A DNA stretch of 38,985 nt from Agromyces sp. NDB4Y10. GTDB taxonomy: Bacteria; Actinomycetota; Actinomycetes; Actinomycetales; Microbacteriaceae. The stretch lies in the NCBI RefSeq assembly GCF_001620055.1, contig NZ_LQGY01000015.1:1-38985 (forward strand), written 5' to 3'. Positions 23,557-31,558 of this stretch are shown here, in pieces. A program made the position numbers and the translations under genes. Each line of letters opens with the position of its first letter. Within the stretch, counting starts at the first letter, position 1. A model generated the notes under the pieces. It was not told the origin of the DNA. It did no database searches and was given only the letters and a program-made list of their open reading frames with translations.

Positions 23557-24588
23557 ATGAGCAACCTCGAGCGTGATCCCGTCGAACTGCTCTGCCCGCC
23601 CGAGGCGCCCGAGGGGCCGGCGGTGCAGGTGCTCGAGTACCGCGAAGTGCCGCTCGGCGGCCCGCGCGCGATGCCCGTGCGGCGCACGCTCCCGCAGCGG
23701 GGCCGGACCACGATCGGCGCGTGGTGCTTCGCCGACCACTACGGCCCCGACGACGTCGCCGAGACCGGCGGCATGGTGGTGCCGCCGCATCCGCACACCG
23801 GCCTGCAGACCGTCAGCTGGCTGTTCGAGGGCGAGATCGAGCACCGCGACTCGACGGGCAGCCACGAGCTCGTGCGTCCCGGCGGGGTCAACCTCATGAC
23901 GGCCGGGCGCGGCATCTCGCACTCCGAGGTGTCGACGCCGGGCACGACGCGGCTGCACGGCGTGCAGCTCTGGACGGTGCTGCCCGAGGACTCGCGCCAC
24001 GTGGCGCCGTTCTTCGAGCACGCCGACACCTCGCCGTTCCAGGTGGGGGATGCGACCGTCCGGGTGTTCACGGGCGAGCTCGCGAACGGCCGGCCCGAGG
24101 CCGCCGACGCGACGACGGATGCCGCGGCCTCGCCGGTCACGGTGTTCAGCCCCCTGCTCGGCGCTCAGGTCGACCTGCCGGCGGGCGGCGTCGTCGACCT
24201 GCCGCTCGATCCGACGTTCGAGCACGGCGTGCTCGTCGACGCGGGGCCGGTCTCGATCGGGCTCCCGGGCACGGATGCCGCCACCGAGGTCCCCTGGGCG
24301 CAGCTGGCCTACCTCGAGCCCGGCCACGACCGGGTGCGCCTGCGGGCCGACGCGGACCCGGTGCGCGTGGTGCTGCTCGGCGGCGTGCCGTTCGGCGAGG
24401 AGATCGTCATGTGGTGGAACTTCATCGGCCGCTCGCACGAGGAGGTCGTGGAGTTCCGGCGGCGCTGGGAGTCGGACGTGATCGACCGGAACGACCCGGA
24501 CGGTCCGTTCGGCACCGTGCCCGGGTACGACGGGGCCCCGCTGCCCGCGCCCGAACTCCCGACGGTGCGCCTGCGACCGCGGCGCTGA
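23557..24588 (+). CDS. Pirin family protein
   Basis: 343-aa bicupin. The N-terminal cupin has the metal ligands in PPHPHTGLQT (two His) and GISHSEVS (His and Glu), the Fe-binding set of pirin, and the surrounding WLFEGEIEHRDSTGS and RPGGVNLMTAGRG. The C-terminal cupin (FEHGVLVDAGPV) lacks the ligands, as usual. Some bacterial pirins have quercetinase activity or bind pyruvate dehydrogenase; the role here is unknown. It is longer than typical pirins (~290 aa), mainly at the C-terminus (VIDRNDPDGPFGTVPGYDG). Two decamers fall in its coding sequence (24115, 24271), both read as TDAA. Confidence 0.9.
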   Translation: MSNLERDPVELLCPPEAPEGPAVQVLEYREVPLGGPRAMPVRRTLPQRGRTTIGAWCFADHYGPDDVAETGGMVVPPHPHTGLQTVSWLFEGEIEHRDSTGSHELVRPGGVNLMTAGRGISHSEVSTPGTTRLHGVQLWTVLPEDSRHVAPFFEHADTSPFQVGDATVRVFTGELANGRPEAADATTDAAASPVTVFSPLLGAQVDLPAGGVVDLPLDPTFEHGVLVDAGPVSIGLPGTDAATEVPWAQLAYLEPGHDRVRLRADADPVRVVLLGGVPFGEEIVMWWNFIGRSHEEVVEFRRRWESDVIDRNDPDGPFGTVPGYDGAPLPAPELPTVRLRPRR

Positions 24589-24593
24589 CGCGC

Positions 24594-24630
24594 CGACGGC
24601 CGGCACCGCGCGGGGCGGTACCGGCCGTCG
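24594..24630. terminator. 16-bp hairpin between convergent pirin and fruA
   Basis: Arms 24594-24609 and 24615-24630 pair with one mismatch around a 5-nt loop, between stops at 24588 (plus) and 24644 (minus). Likely bidirectional. Confidence 0.8.
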
Positions 24631-24643
24631 ACTCGAGCAGCCC

Positions 24644-26695
24644 TCAGGCCACGGCGACCTGCGGGGCCGCGACCGTCTGCTCGACCTCGACCGGGCGGCG
24701 GCGCACCCACCGCTTGAGGGCGATGACCGTGAGGGCGGCCACCACCATGCCGGCGAGGATCGCGACGACGAACATGAGCAGGTTGCCGATCGCGAAGAAC
24801 ACGAAGATGCCGCCGTGCGGGGCCTGCGAGGTCACGCCAGCGCCCATGCAGATCGCGCCGGCGACGGCGCCGCCGAGGATCGAGGCCGGGATGACGCGGA
24901 ACAGGTCGGCCGCGGCGAACGGGATGGCGCCCTCGGAGATGAACGCGGCGCCGAGCAGCCACGCCGCCTTGCCGTTCTCACGCTCGACCGGCGTGAACAG
25001 GCGGCGGTCGAGCACGGTGGCGAGGGCCATCGCGAGCGGCGGCACCATGCCGGCCGCCATGACCGCGGCCATGATGGTCCACGGCACCTGGTTGTCGATC
25101 GAGCCCGCGCCGAGACCGGCGACCGCGAACGAGTAGGCGACCTTGTTGACGGGTCCGCCGAGGTCGAAGCCCATCATCGCACCGAGGATCAGTCCGAGCA
25201 CGATCGCCCCGGCGCCGGTGAGGCCCGACAGCCAGTCGTTCAGCGCGGTCGACAGGCTCGCGATCGGGCCGCCGAGCACGACGATCATGAGACCGGATGC
25301 GGCGATCGAGGCGACGAGCGGGATGATCACGACGGGCATGAGGCCCGCGAGCCAGCGCGGCACGTTGAGGCGGGCGAACCAGAGCGCCACGACACCCGCG
25401 AGGATGCCGCCGACGAGGCCGCCGATGAAGCCGGCGCCCATGAGGCCCGCGACGGCGCCCGCGACGAAGCCGGGCGCGATGCCGGGCCGGTCGGCGATCG
25501 CGTAGGCGATGTAGCCGGCGAGCGCCGGCACGAGGAAGCCCATCGAGATGGCGCCGATGGTGAAGAACACCGCGCCGAGGTACTCGAGGAAGCCGCCGTC
25601 GGGCAGGTTGAACAGCGAGTTGCCGAGCACGACCTCCTGCGCGTTGTCGGTGATGTCGTACCCGCCGAACAGGAAGCCGAGGGCGATGAGCAGGCCGCCG
25701 CCGGCGACGAACGGGATCATGTAGCTGACGCCCGTGAGCAGCACGCGCTTGATCTTCTGCCCGAGGTGCTCGTTCGCCTGGGACTCGGCGGCGCTCGCGG
25801 CGCCGGGCTCGGCGGCCACGCGGCGCGCGTTCGGGTCGGAGGACGCGGCGACGGCCTCGCGGATCATGCCCGCCGGGTCGTCGATACCGCGCTTGACGGG
25901 CCCCTGCACGACCGGCTTGCCGGCGAAGCGGGAGCGGTCCCGCACGTCGACGTCGACCGCGAACACCACGGCGTCGGCACGCTCGATCACGTCGCGCGCG
26001 AGCGGCGTCGCGCCCGACGAGCCCTGCGTCTCGACGTGCAGCTCGATGCCCTCGCGGTCGGCCGCGGCGCGCAGCGCGTCGGCGGCCATGTAGGTGTGCG
26101 CGATGCCGGTGGGGCAGGCGGTCACGGCGACGAGCACCGGGCGTCCGCCGTGAGCGGATGCCGCGGCATCCGTCGACCCGGCCGGCGCGGCGCCGGCGGC
26201 ACCCGCGGCGGCGGCGGGCACGGGGGCGGGCGTCGCCTCGGGCTCGGGCGCCAGCGCCTCGTCGACGAGCCGGACGAACGTCGCGGTGTCGGGCGCGGAG
26301 CGCAGCGACGCGACGAAGTCCTCGCGGATGAGCGAGCGGGCGAGCGTCGAGAGCACCGCGAGGTGGTCCTGCGTCGACGCCGACGGCACCGCGATGAGGA
26401 ACACCAGGTCGGCCGGCCCGTCGAAGGAGCCGAAGTCGACGCCCTCGGGCAGGCGGGCCGCGGCGAGCGTCGGCACGGTCACGGCGTCGGACTTCGCGTG
26501 CGGGATGGCGATGCCGCCGGGCACGCCGGTCGAGTCCTTCTCCTCCCGGGCCCAGGCGTCCGCGAAGAGCGCGTCGGTGTCGGTGGCGCGGCCGGCGGCC
26601 ACGACCGCGCCGGCGAGGGCGCGGATGACGGCGGCCTTGTCGGCGCCGAGCGGCTCGTCGAGGCTGACGAGCCGCGGTTCGATGACGTCGGACAT
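24644..26695 (-). CDS. fruA: PTS fructose transporter, fused EIIA-EIIB-EIIC
   Basis: 683-aa fused permease that imports fructose and delivers it as fructose 1-phosphate. EIIA (1-150) has phospho-His66 in IAIPHAKSD. An Ala/Pro linker follows (~150-183). EIIB (186-290) has phospho-Cys194 in VTACPTGIAHT. EIIC (~310-670) is hydrophobic with GVSYMIPFVAGGG, GFDLGGPVNK and the APHGG motif. The order A-B-C is common in actinobacteria. The start follows a GGAGG-like Shine-Dalgarno, 12 nt after fruK. ptsH and ptsI are not in the window. The linker region carries a head-to-head decamer dyad (26154-26173). Confidence 0.95.
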   Translation of the reverse strand: MSDVIEPRLVSLDEPLGADKAAVIRALAGAVVAAGRATDTDALFADAWAREEKDSTGVPGGIAIPHAKSDAVTVPTLAAARLPEGVDFGSFDGPADLVFLIAVPSASTQDHLAVLSTLARSLIREDFVASLRSAPDTATFVRLVDEALAPEPEATPAPVPAAAAGAAGAAPAGSTDAAASAHGGRPVLVAVTACPTGIAHTYMAADALRAAADREGIELHVETQGSSGATPLARDVIERADAVVFAVDVDVRDRSRFAGKPVVQGPVKRGIDDPAGMIREAVAASSDPNARRVAAEPGAASAAESQANEHLGQKIKRVLLTGVSYMIPFVAGGGLLIALGFLFGGYDITDNAQEVVLGNSLFNLPDGGFLEYLGAVFFTIGAISMGFLVPALAGYIAYAIADRPGIAPGFVAGAVAGLMGAGFIGGLVGGILAGVVALWFARLNVPRWLAGLMPVVIIPLVASIAASGLMIVVLGGPIASLSTALNDWLSGLTGAGAIVLGLILGAMMGFDLGGPVNKVAYSFAVAGLGAGSIDNQVPWTIMAAVMAAGMVPPLAMALATVLDRRLFTPVERENGKAAWLLGAAFISEGAIPFAAADLFRVIPASILGGAVAGAICMGAGVTSQAPHGGIFVFFAIGNLLMFVVAILAGMVVAALTVIALKRWVRRRPVEVEQTVAAPQVAVA
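26154..26173. repeat. Head-to-head dyad of the dispersed decamer in fruA
   Basis: GCGGATGCCGCGGCATCCGT: two overlapping inverted copies (26154-26164 and 26163-26173) inside the codons of the EIIA-EIIB linker, where amino-acid sequence is least constrained. Confidence 0.85.
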
Positions 26696-26707
26696 CGGGG
26701 GTTCCTC

Positions 26708-27679
26708 CTAGGAGACGACCGGGGCGACGGCGCCCCGGATTCGGGTGACGGTGATGGCGGAGGCGTCGGCGAGGTCCCGTGGGGGCACCGCCGAGCCGGG
26801 GAGCGACGCGGCGGCCGCGCCGTGGGCGACCGCCTGGGCGAGCGCCCGTTCGGGCCCCTCCCCCTCGGTCAGGGCGAGCAGGAAGCCCGCGAGCGAGCTG
26901 TCGCCGGCGCCGACCGTGCTGCGCGGCACGATGCGGGGCGCGGGGGCGAACCACGCGTGCTCGCCCTGCACGTGGACGGCGCCGACGGCGCCGAGCGTGA
27001 CGAGCGACGAACGGATGCCGCGGGGTGCGAGCCGCGCGGCGACCTCGGCGACCCGGGCTGGGTCGGCCTCGAGGGCGTCGGGGTCGGGCGAGCCCGCGAG
27101 CTCGGCGAGTTCCTCGCCGTTCGGCTTGATGAGGTCGATCGGCTCGCCGGAGTCGAGCAGCGCCGCGAGCGGCGCCCCCGAGGTGTCGACGGCGACGCGG
27201 GCGGTGACGCCGGCGGCGCGGGCCTCGCGCACGAGGCGGACGTAGAAGTCGGGGGCGAGCGAGGGCGGCAGCGAGCCGGCGAGCACCAGCCACGCGGCAT
27301 CCGTCGACTGCTCGATCACCGCGGCGACGAGGTCGGACTGCTCGGCCGCGGTGAGCTCGGGCCCGGCCTCGTTGAGCTTGGTGGTGACGCCCCCGGGCTC
27401 GGTGATCGTGATGTTCGAGCGGAGCCGGGCGGCGATGGGCACGGTCGACACGGGCACGCCCGCGGCGCGGATGGCGGCCACGAGCGGGTCGTCCGCACGC
27501 CCGGGCAGCACGGCGACGGAGTCGACGCCGGAGGCCGTGAGGGCGCGGGTCACGTTGACGCCCTTGCCGCCGGGCTCCTCGACGTCGCGCACGACCCGCT
27601 GCACCTCGCCTCGGCGGAGCTCGTGGTCGAGCTCGACGGTGCGGTCGAGCGACGGGTTGACGGTGAGCGTCACGATCAT
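26708..27679 (-). CDS. fruK: 1-phosphofructokinase
   Basis: 323-aa PfkB-family sugar kinase converting fructose 1-phosphate to fructose 1,6-bisphosphate. It begins VTLTVNPSLDRT and has the PfkB signature EEPGGKGVNVTRAL (34-47). The C-terminal ATP/anion-hole motif STVGAGDS has catalytic Asp260. The KPNGEE segment (185-190) is characteristic of FruK/LacC. The ATG overlaps the fruR stop (ATGA), and fruA follows 12 nt after the stop, so the three form one operon. Confidence 0.95.
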   Translation of the reverse strand: MIVTLTVNPSLDRTVELDHELRRGEVQRVVRDVEEPGGKGVNVTRALTASGVDSVAVLPGRADDPLVAAIRAAGVPVSTVPIAARLRSNITITEPGGVTTKLNEAGPELTAAEQSDLVAAVIEQSTDAAWLVLAGSLPPSLAPDFYVRLVREARAAGVTARVAVDTSGAPLAALLDSGEPIDLIKPNGEELAELAGSPDPDALEADPARVAEVAARLAPRGIRSSLVTLGAVGAVHVQGEHAWFAPAPRIVPRSTVGAGDSSLAGFLLALTEGEGPERALAQAVAHGAAAASLPGSAVPPRDLADASAITVTRIRGAVAPVVS

Positions 27680-28464
27680 GCGACCCGCACCTCCACTTCG
27701 GCGTCGGCGAGCGCGGCGGCGAGCCGGCCGCCGGGCGGGGCATCGCTGATGAGCACGTCGACCTCGTCGAGGGCGGCGAAGCGCTGGAGCGCCTCGTCGT
27801 CGTGCTTCGACGCGTCGGCGAGCACGACGGCCAGCCGGGCGCGGTCGACCATGACGCGCTTGATCTGGGCCTCGAGCTCGTCGGGCGTCGAGAGCCCGAA
27901 GTCGGCGCTCACGCCGTTGGCGCCGAGGAACGCGATGTCGGGGCGGATCTCGGCGAGCTGGGCAACGGCCGCGGGGCCGACGGCGGCGCTCGTGATGCCG
28001 CGGACCGTGCCGCCGATGATGCGCACGACGAGGTTCGCGTTGCCGTGCAGCGCGGCGGCGATGGGGATGGAGTTCGTGTAGACGGTGAGCGGCGGGACGC
28101 CCGGGTCGGGCCGCCAGGCCGCGAGGGCGTCGGCGAGCGCACCGGTCGTCGTGCCCGCGTCGATGAGGATCGAGCCGGTGAAGGTGGGCGGTACCAGGGC
28201 GAGCGCCTCACGGGCGATCGCGCGCTTCGCGTCGGTGGCCCGGCTCGAGCGCTCGAGCACGGTCGTCTCGGCGATGCTGGCGCGGGAGGCGCTGACCGCT
28301 CCGCCGTGGACGCGGCGCGCGTGGCCGGCGCGCTCGAGGGCATCGAGGTCGCGGCGGATGGTCTCGGGGGTGACGCGCAGTTCGTCGGCGAGGTCGGCGA
28401 CGGAGACCCGGCCGGTGCGGCCGAGGGCGGCGAGGATGTGCTCGTGTCGCTCCATCGCGTACAT
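27676..28464 (-). CDS. fruR: DeoR-family regulator of the fructose operon
   Basis: 262 aa. The N-terminal DeoR winged helix has HTH VSVADLADELRVTPETIRRD (~20-39) followed by LERAGHARRVHGGAV. The C-terminal sugar-phosphate sensor (DeoRC) has LIDAGTTTGALADAL, then VYTNSIPIAAAL and FLGANGVSADFGLSTPD. It is first in the fru operon and overlaps fruK by ATGA; DeoR proteins so placed usually repress their own operon and respond to fructose 1-phosphate. The ATG at 28464 is fixed by a near-perfect AAGGAGG Shine-Dalgarno 6 nt upstream. Confidence 0.92.
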   Translation of the reverse strand: MYAMERHEHILAALGRTGRVSVADLADELRVTPETIRRDLDALERAGHARRVHGGAVSASRASIAETTVLERSSRATDAKRAIAREALALVPPTFTGSILIDAGTTTGALADALAAWRPDPGVPPLTVYTNSIPIAAALHGNANLVVRIIGGTVRGITSAAVGPAAVAQLAEIRPDIAFLGANGVSADFGLSTPDELEAQIKRVMVDRARLAVVLADASKHDDEALQRFAALDEVDVLISDAPPGGRLAAALADAEVEVRVA

Positions 28465-28497
28465 GCGTGGCCTCCTTGCCTGTGATCCTGCCGGCTT

Positions 28498-28569
28498 CTC
28501 TGCGGTTGTGTGAGTTTAGCTCCCCATTCTCGTGAAATGCAACTGTTTCGCAGAGATTCCCACACAAAC
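28498..28569 (-). promoter_or_regulatory. fru operon promoter with flanking operator-like repeats
   Basis: Minus-strand -35 TTGCAT (complement of 28537-28542) and -10 TAAACT (complement of 28513-28518), 18 bp apart. Two matched inverted modules flank it: CTCTGCG (28498-28504) with CGCAGAG (28549-28555), and GGTTGTGTGAG (28504-28514) with CCCACACAAAC (28559-28569). The TTGTGTG element overlaps the -10, suiting repression by FruR. Confidence 0.6.
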
Positions 28570-28594
28570 AGACATTCGGAGCTGCGGACACGCG

Positions 28595-28632
28595 ACGGCG
28601 CCGGGCGGAACTCGCGTTCCGACCGGCGCCGT
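28595..28632 (-). terminator. Hairpin after the M14 peptidase gene
   Basis: 17-bp stem with one mismatch (28595-28611 with 28616-28632), TCGC loop, 16 nt past the peptidase stop at 28649. Confidence 0.8.
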
Positions 28633-28648
28633 GACCTCGCTCAGTTCG

Positions 28649-31246
28649 TTAGGGAGCCGGCACCTCCGTGCCCTCGCTACCCGCCCAGAACAGACCGCGA
28701 GCGATCTGGCTGTAGAGCCCGACCGGGTGCGTGCGGAAGTTCATCGACGAGCCGAACATGAGCACCCGGCTGCCCGCCGCGGTCTCGGCCGAGACCGCGG
28801 ACGCCTGCCCGGCGGCGTTCGCCTGCGAGCGACCGCTCGAGTCGCGCCAGTGTCCCGACACGAACGGGTCGGCCGCGTCGTAGCGCTGCTCGACGACCGC
28901 GTTGGCCCCGAGGTTGGTGAACCACACGGCCGGGTACCCGAACGACGTCTCCATCGGGTAGGTGCCGAGCAGGCCGCCCTCGACCGGGTCCACGTTGAGG
29001 ATGCCGTTCGAGCCGCTCGTGCCCGAGACCGCCGTCGACGTGACGAGGCCGAAGGTGTTCGCGAACGCGGCGATCGCCGTGCCCTCGCCCACCACGCCGC
29101 CGCCGGCGTCGAGGTACGCCTGGACCTTCGCCCGGCCGGCGGCCTGGGCGCCGCTGAAGCTCAGCGTGCCGCCGATCCACAGCACGTCGACGCCGTCGAG
29201 CGAGACCGCGCCGCTCTGCAGTCCGGCGGCCGTGACGTTCAGGACGTCGTGGAAGCCGAGGCGCCGGAGCGTCACGACCTCCTCGGCGCCGCCGGTGTAC
29301 GCGACGCGGAGCTGGTCGAGGCCCGTGCTCTCCTCACTGGTGAGGCGCGACCCGTCCGACGCGGTGAAGGCCACGCCGTACTGCGTCGCCACCTCGGCGG
29401 CGGCGGCGCGACCCGCGGCATCCGCTCGCAGGATCACCGAGCCGTCCTCGAAGGCCGACACCGCGACGCCCGAGGCGAGCAGCGCGTTGATCGCCTGGTA
29501 CTCGGCGACGCCGCTCGTGGCGAGCTCGAGGTACGCGCCCGTCGCGGGCACGGAGCCCGTCGGGGCCGCCTTCGAGACCTGCTCGAGCTTCACGCGCAGT
29601 GCCGGGTCGGTGGTGTCGCCGATCGCGTCGACGTCGGCACCCCACAGGAGCGCGAGGCTCCACGCGGAGATGTCGTACATGTCGGGCACCCGCGTCGAGA
29701 TGTCGCTGCCGTCGGCGAGGAGCACGTTCGCCATGCCGCGCAGCGGCTGGTGCATGTCGACCACGTACGACCCGGCCGGGTAGTCGGTGCCGTCGGCCGA
29801 GAACGCGGCCTTGGCCCGGTGCACCTTGACGCCGTTCGCGATGAGCTGGTCGACCAGCCTCGCGGCATCCGTCGTCGAGCGCTGCGTGTCACCCACGGGG
29901 ATCACGTACGCGCGCGGCACCTCGGTCGGGTAGACGTCGGTCTCGTCCCAGATCTCGGCCCACTCGTTCGGCGCCGGCACCGAGGCCGGGTCGATGTCGG
30001 CCGGGATCGGCTCGATCGGCTCGCCCGCCACGCCGCGACGGAAGATCTCGATCTGGTTCGACAGCAGCGCCTCGCGGTTGTCGACCACGTAGTCGACCGA
30101 CGTCTCGACGACGACGTTCGACACCTGGATGTTCACCGCGGCGCGAGCGCTGTTCGCGGCGGCGTTCGCCGGGTTCGAGACCGCCTCCACGCGGCCGAGC
30201 GGCAGCTCGACGGTGTTCGTGATCGCACCTTGGTACGCGATGTACTGCGGGGTGAAGATCGGGGGCCAGTCGTCCCAACCCGAGCGGATGTCGCGGTAGG
30301 GGATCTTGATCTTGCCGGTGTTCGTGGTCGTCGCGCTGCCGTTCGGGGCGAGGTACGTGTTGCCCGGGATGTTCGCGTCGACGACGGCCCGCTCGATGGC
30401 GAGCGCGGCGGAGTACGCGTGCGGCAGGAACAGGTCGTACTCGTAGTTCTCACCGTGCGGCGGGCCGCAGGGCTCGACCTGGAGGACGCTCGTGTACCCG
30501 TGCAGGTCGACGTAGAACGTCGGCTGGATGACGCCAGTGAGGTCGCGGATGATGCGGGCCTCCGCGGTCGCGCCCGTGATCATGTCGCGGTTGGCGTCGA
30601 ACCCGTCGGCCGTGGCCCGCTGGCCGAGCGCGCGGCCGTCGGGGTTGTTGGTCACCGTGAAGTAGAGCCGGTAGCCCTGGAGCAGCTCCTTGACCTCGCT
30701 GTACGGCGCGGTCGCGAGGTGCTCGATGTACTGCAGGACGGAGTCGGTGCCCTCCCACTCGTTGCCGTGGATGTTCGCGTTGAACCAGATCGGCACCTTG
30801 TACTGGCTGAGCAGGGCCGTGTTCTTGGCGGCGGCGGCCGGGTTCTCCTTGACCATCTGGCGGAACTGCGCCTGCTTGGTCGTCTGGCCGCGGTTCTCCT
30901 TCTCGGTGATCGTCACGAGATGGATGTCGCGGCCCTGCGCCGACTTGCCGACCACCTGGACCGAGATGCGGTCGCTGGCGGCCATGAGCGAGTTCAGCTT
31001 CGGGGCGATCTCGTCGTAGGGGATGACGCCGCGGTTGATCGAGACGTCGTTGGGATTGTCGGCGACCGTCTCGAGCACCGGCTGGTACGGGTAGCTCGTC
31101 GGCGGCGCGACGAGCGGGGAGACCGGCGTGACGATCGGGGCGGCGGGCGCGCCCTCGAGCGCGACCGCCGGGACGGAACCGGCGACGAGCGTCGCGGCCA
31201 GGACGGCCGTGATGCTCGCGCCCGCGATGGTGCGGTGGAACGACAT
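28649..31246 (-). CDS. Secreted M14-family zinc carboxypeptidase, multidomain
   Basis: 865 aa. A Sec signal peptide (HRTIAGASITAVLAATLVAGSVPAVA) precedes the M14 catalytic domain: zinc ligands His160 and Glu163 in NIHGNEWEG, third ligand His249 in DLHGY, and a candidate catalytic Glu in NTVELPLG. The C-terminal ~450 residues are not recognised; they include glutamine-amidotransferase-like Rossmann pieces (GVDVLWIGGTLSF, YLDAGGGVVGEGTAIAAF) that may be a non-catalytic lid or binding domain. It should be exported and cleave C-terminal residues from peptides. ATG 31246 is chosen for the signal peptide start and the GGAG upstream; a GTG 20 codons earlier is in frame. Confidence 0.88.
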   Translation of the reverse strand: MSFHRTIAGASITAVLAATLVAGSVPAVALEGAPAAPIVTPVSPLVAPPTSYPYQPVLETVADNPNDVSINRGVIPYDEIAPKLNSLMAASDRISVQVVGKSAQGRDIHLVTITEKENRGQTTKQAQFRQMVKENPAAAAKNTALLSQYKVPIWFNANIHGNEWEGTDSVLQYIEHLATAPYSEVKELLQGYRLYFTVTNNPDGRALGQRATADGFDANRDMITGATAEARIIRDLTGVIQPTFYVDLHGYTSVLQVEPCGPPHGENYEYDLFLPHAYSAALAIERAVVDANIPGNTYLAPNGSATTTNTGKIKIPYRDIRSGWDDWPPIFTPQYIAYQGAITNTVELPLGRVEAVSNPANAAANSARAAVNIQVSNVVVETSVDYVVDNREALLSNQIEIFRRGVAGEPIEPIPADIDPASVPAPNEWAEIWDETDVYPTEVPRAYVIPVGDTQRSTTDAARLVDQLIANGVKVHRAKAAFSADGTDYPAGSYVVDMHQPLRGMANVLLADGSDISTRVPDMYDISAWSLALLWGADVDAIGDTTDPALRVKLEQVSKAAPTGSVPATGAYLELATSGVAEYQAINALLASGVAVSAFEDGSVILRADAAGRAAAAEVATQYGVAFTASDGSRLTSEESTGLDQLRVAYTGGAEEVVTLRRLGFHDVLNVTAAGLQSGAVSLDGVDVLWIGGTLSFSGAQAAGRAKVQAYLDAGGGVVGEGTAIAAFANTFGLVTSTAVSGTSGSNGILNVDPVEGGLLGTYPMETSFGYPAVWFTNLGANAVVEQRYDAADPFVSGHWRDSSGRSQANAAGQASAVSAETAAGSRVLMFGSSMNFRTHPVGLYSQIARGLFWAGSEGTEVPAP

Positions 31247-31558
31247 ACTGCTCCGTTTCTGCGGGACCTCGGTGACCCGCGGGCCCTCGGGGATCACCGG
31301 GGGCACGCGAGCCGCGCACGACCGGATGGTGAGATCGTGCGCGGGAAAGCGGTGCCACTCACCTTGTCATGCGGCGGCGGCGTCTTCCAGACCGGAACGT
31401 TGCGTTCTGATCAAGATTCTTGCGCGATCGTGGCGCGGAGGCGCGAAGCGGGCACGCTGAGGATCGCCGGGGCGGCGCGCAGTTGCAGCGAGCCTATGCG
31501 CTGGCATGTTTCCGGCGCATGTCCCCCGTCCCGGACGCGGGCGCACGCGCACCGCGCG
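31247..31558. other. 312-nt intergenic region with structured leader of the M14 gene
   Basis: No gene seen. On the minus strand it would be the 5' leader of the peptidase gene. It holds a 10-bp perfect hairpin (31312-31321 with 31335-31344, 13-nt loop), a second GGTGA...TCACC pairing closer to the start, a 3-codon ORF ATG-ACA-AGG-TGA (complement of 31359-31370), and the palindrome GAACG-TTG-CGTTC (31395-31407). I could not match it to a known riboswitch. Confidence 0.5.

Noticed and set aside
31395..31407. GAACGTTGCGTTC as a LexA/SOS box
   Set aside because: The half-sites are separated by 5 nt, not the 4 nt of the actinobacterial GAAC-N4-GTTC box, and no damage-response gene is adjacent.
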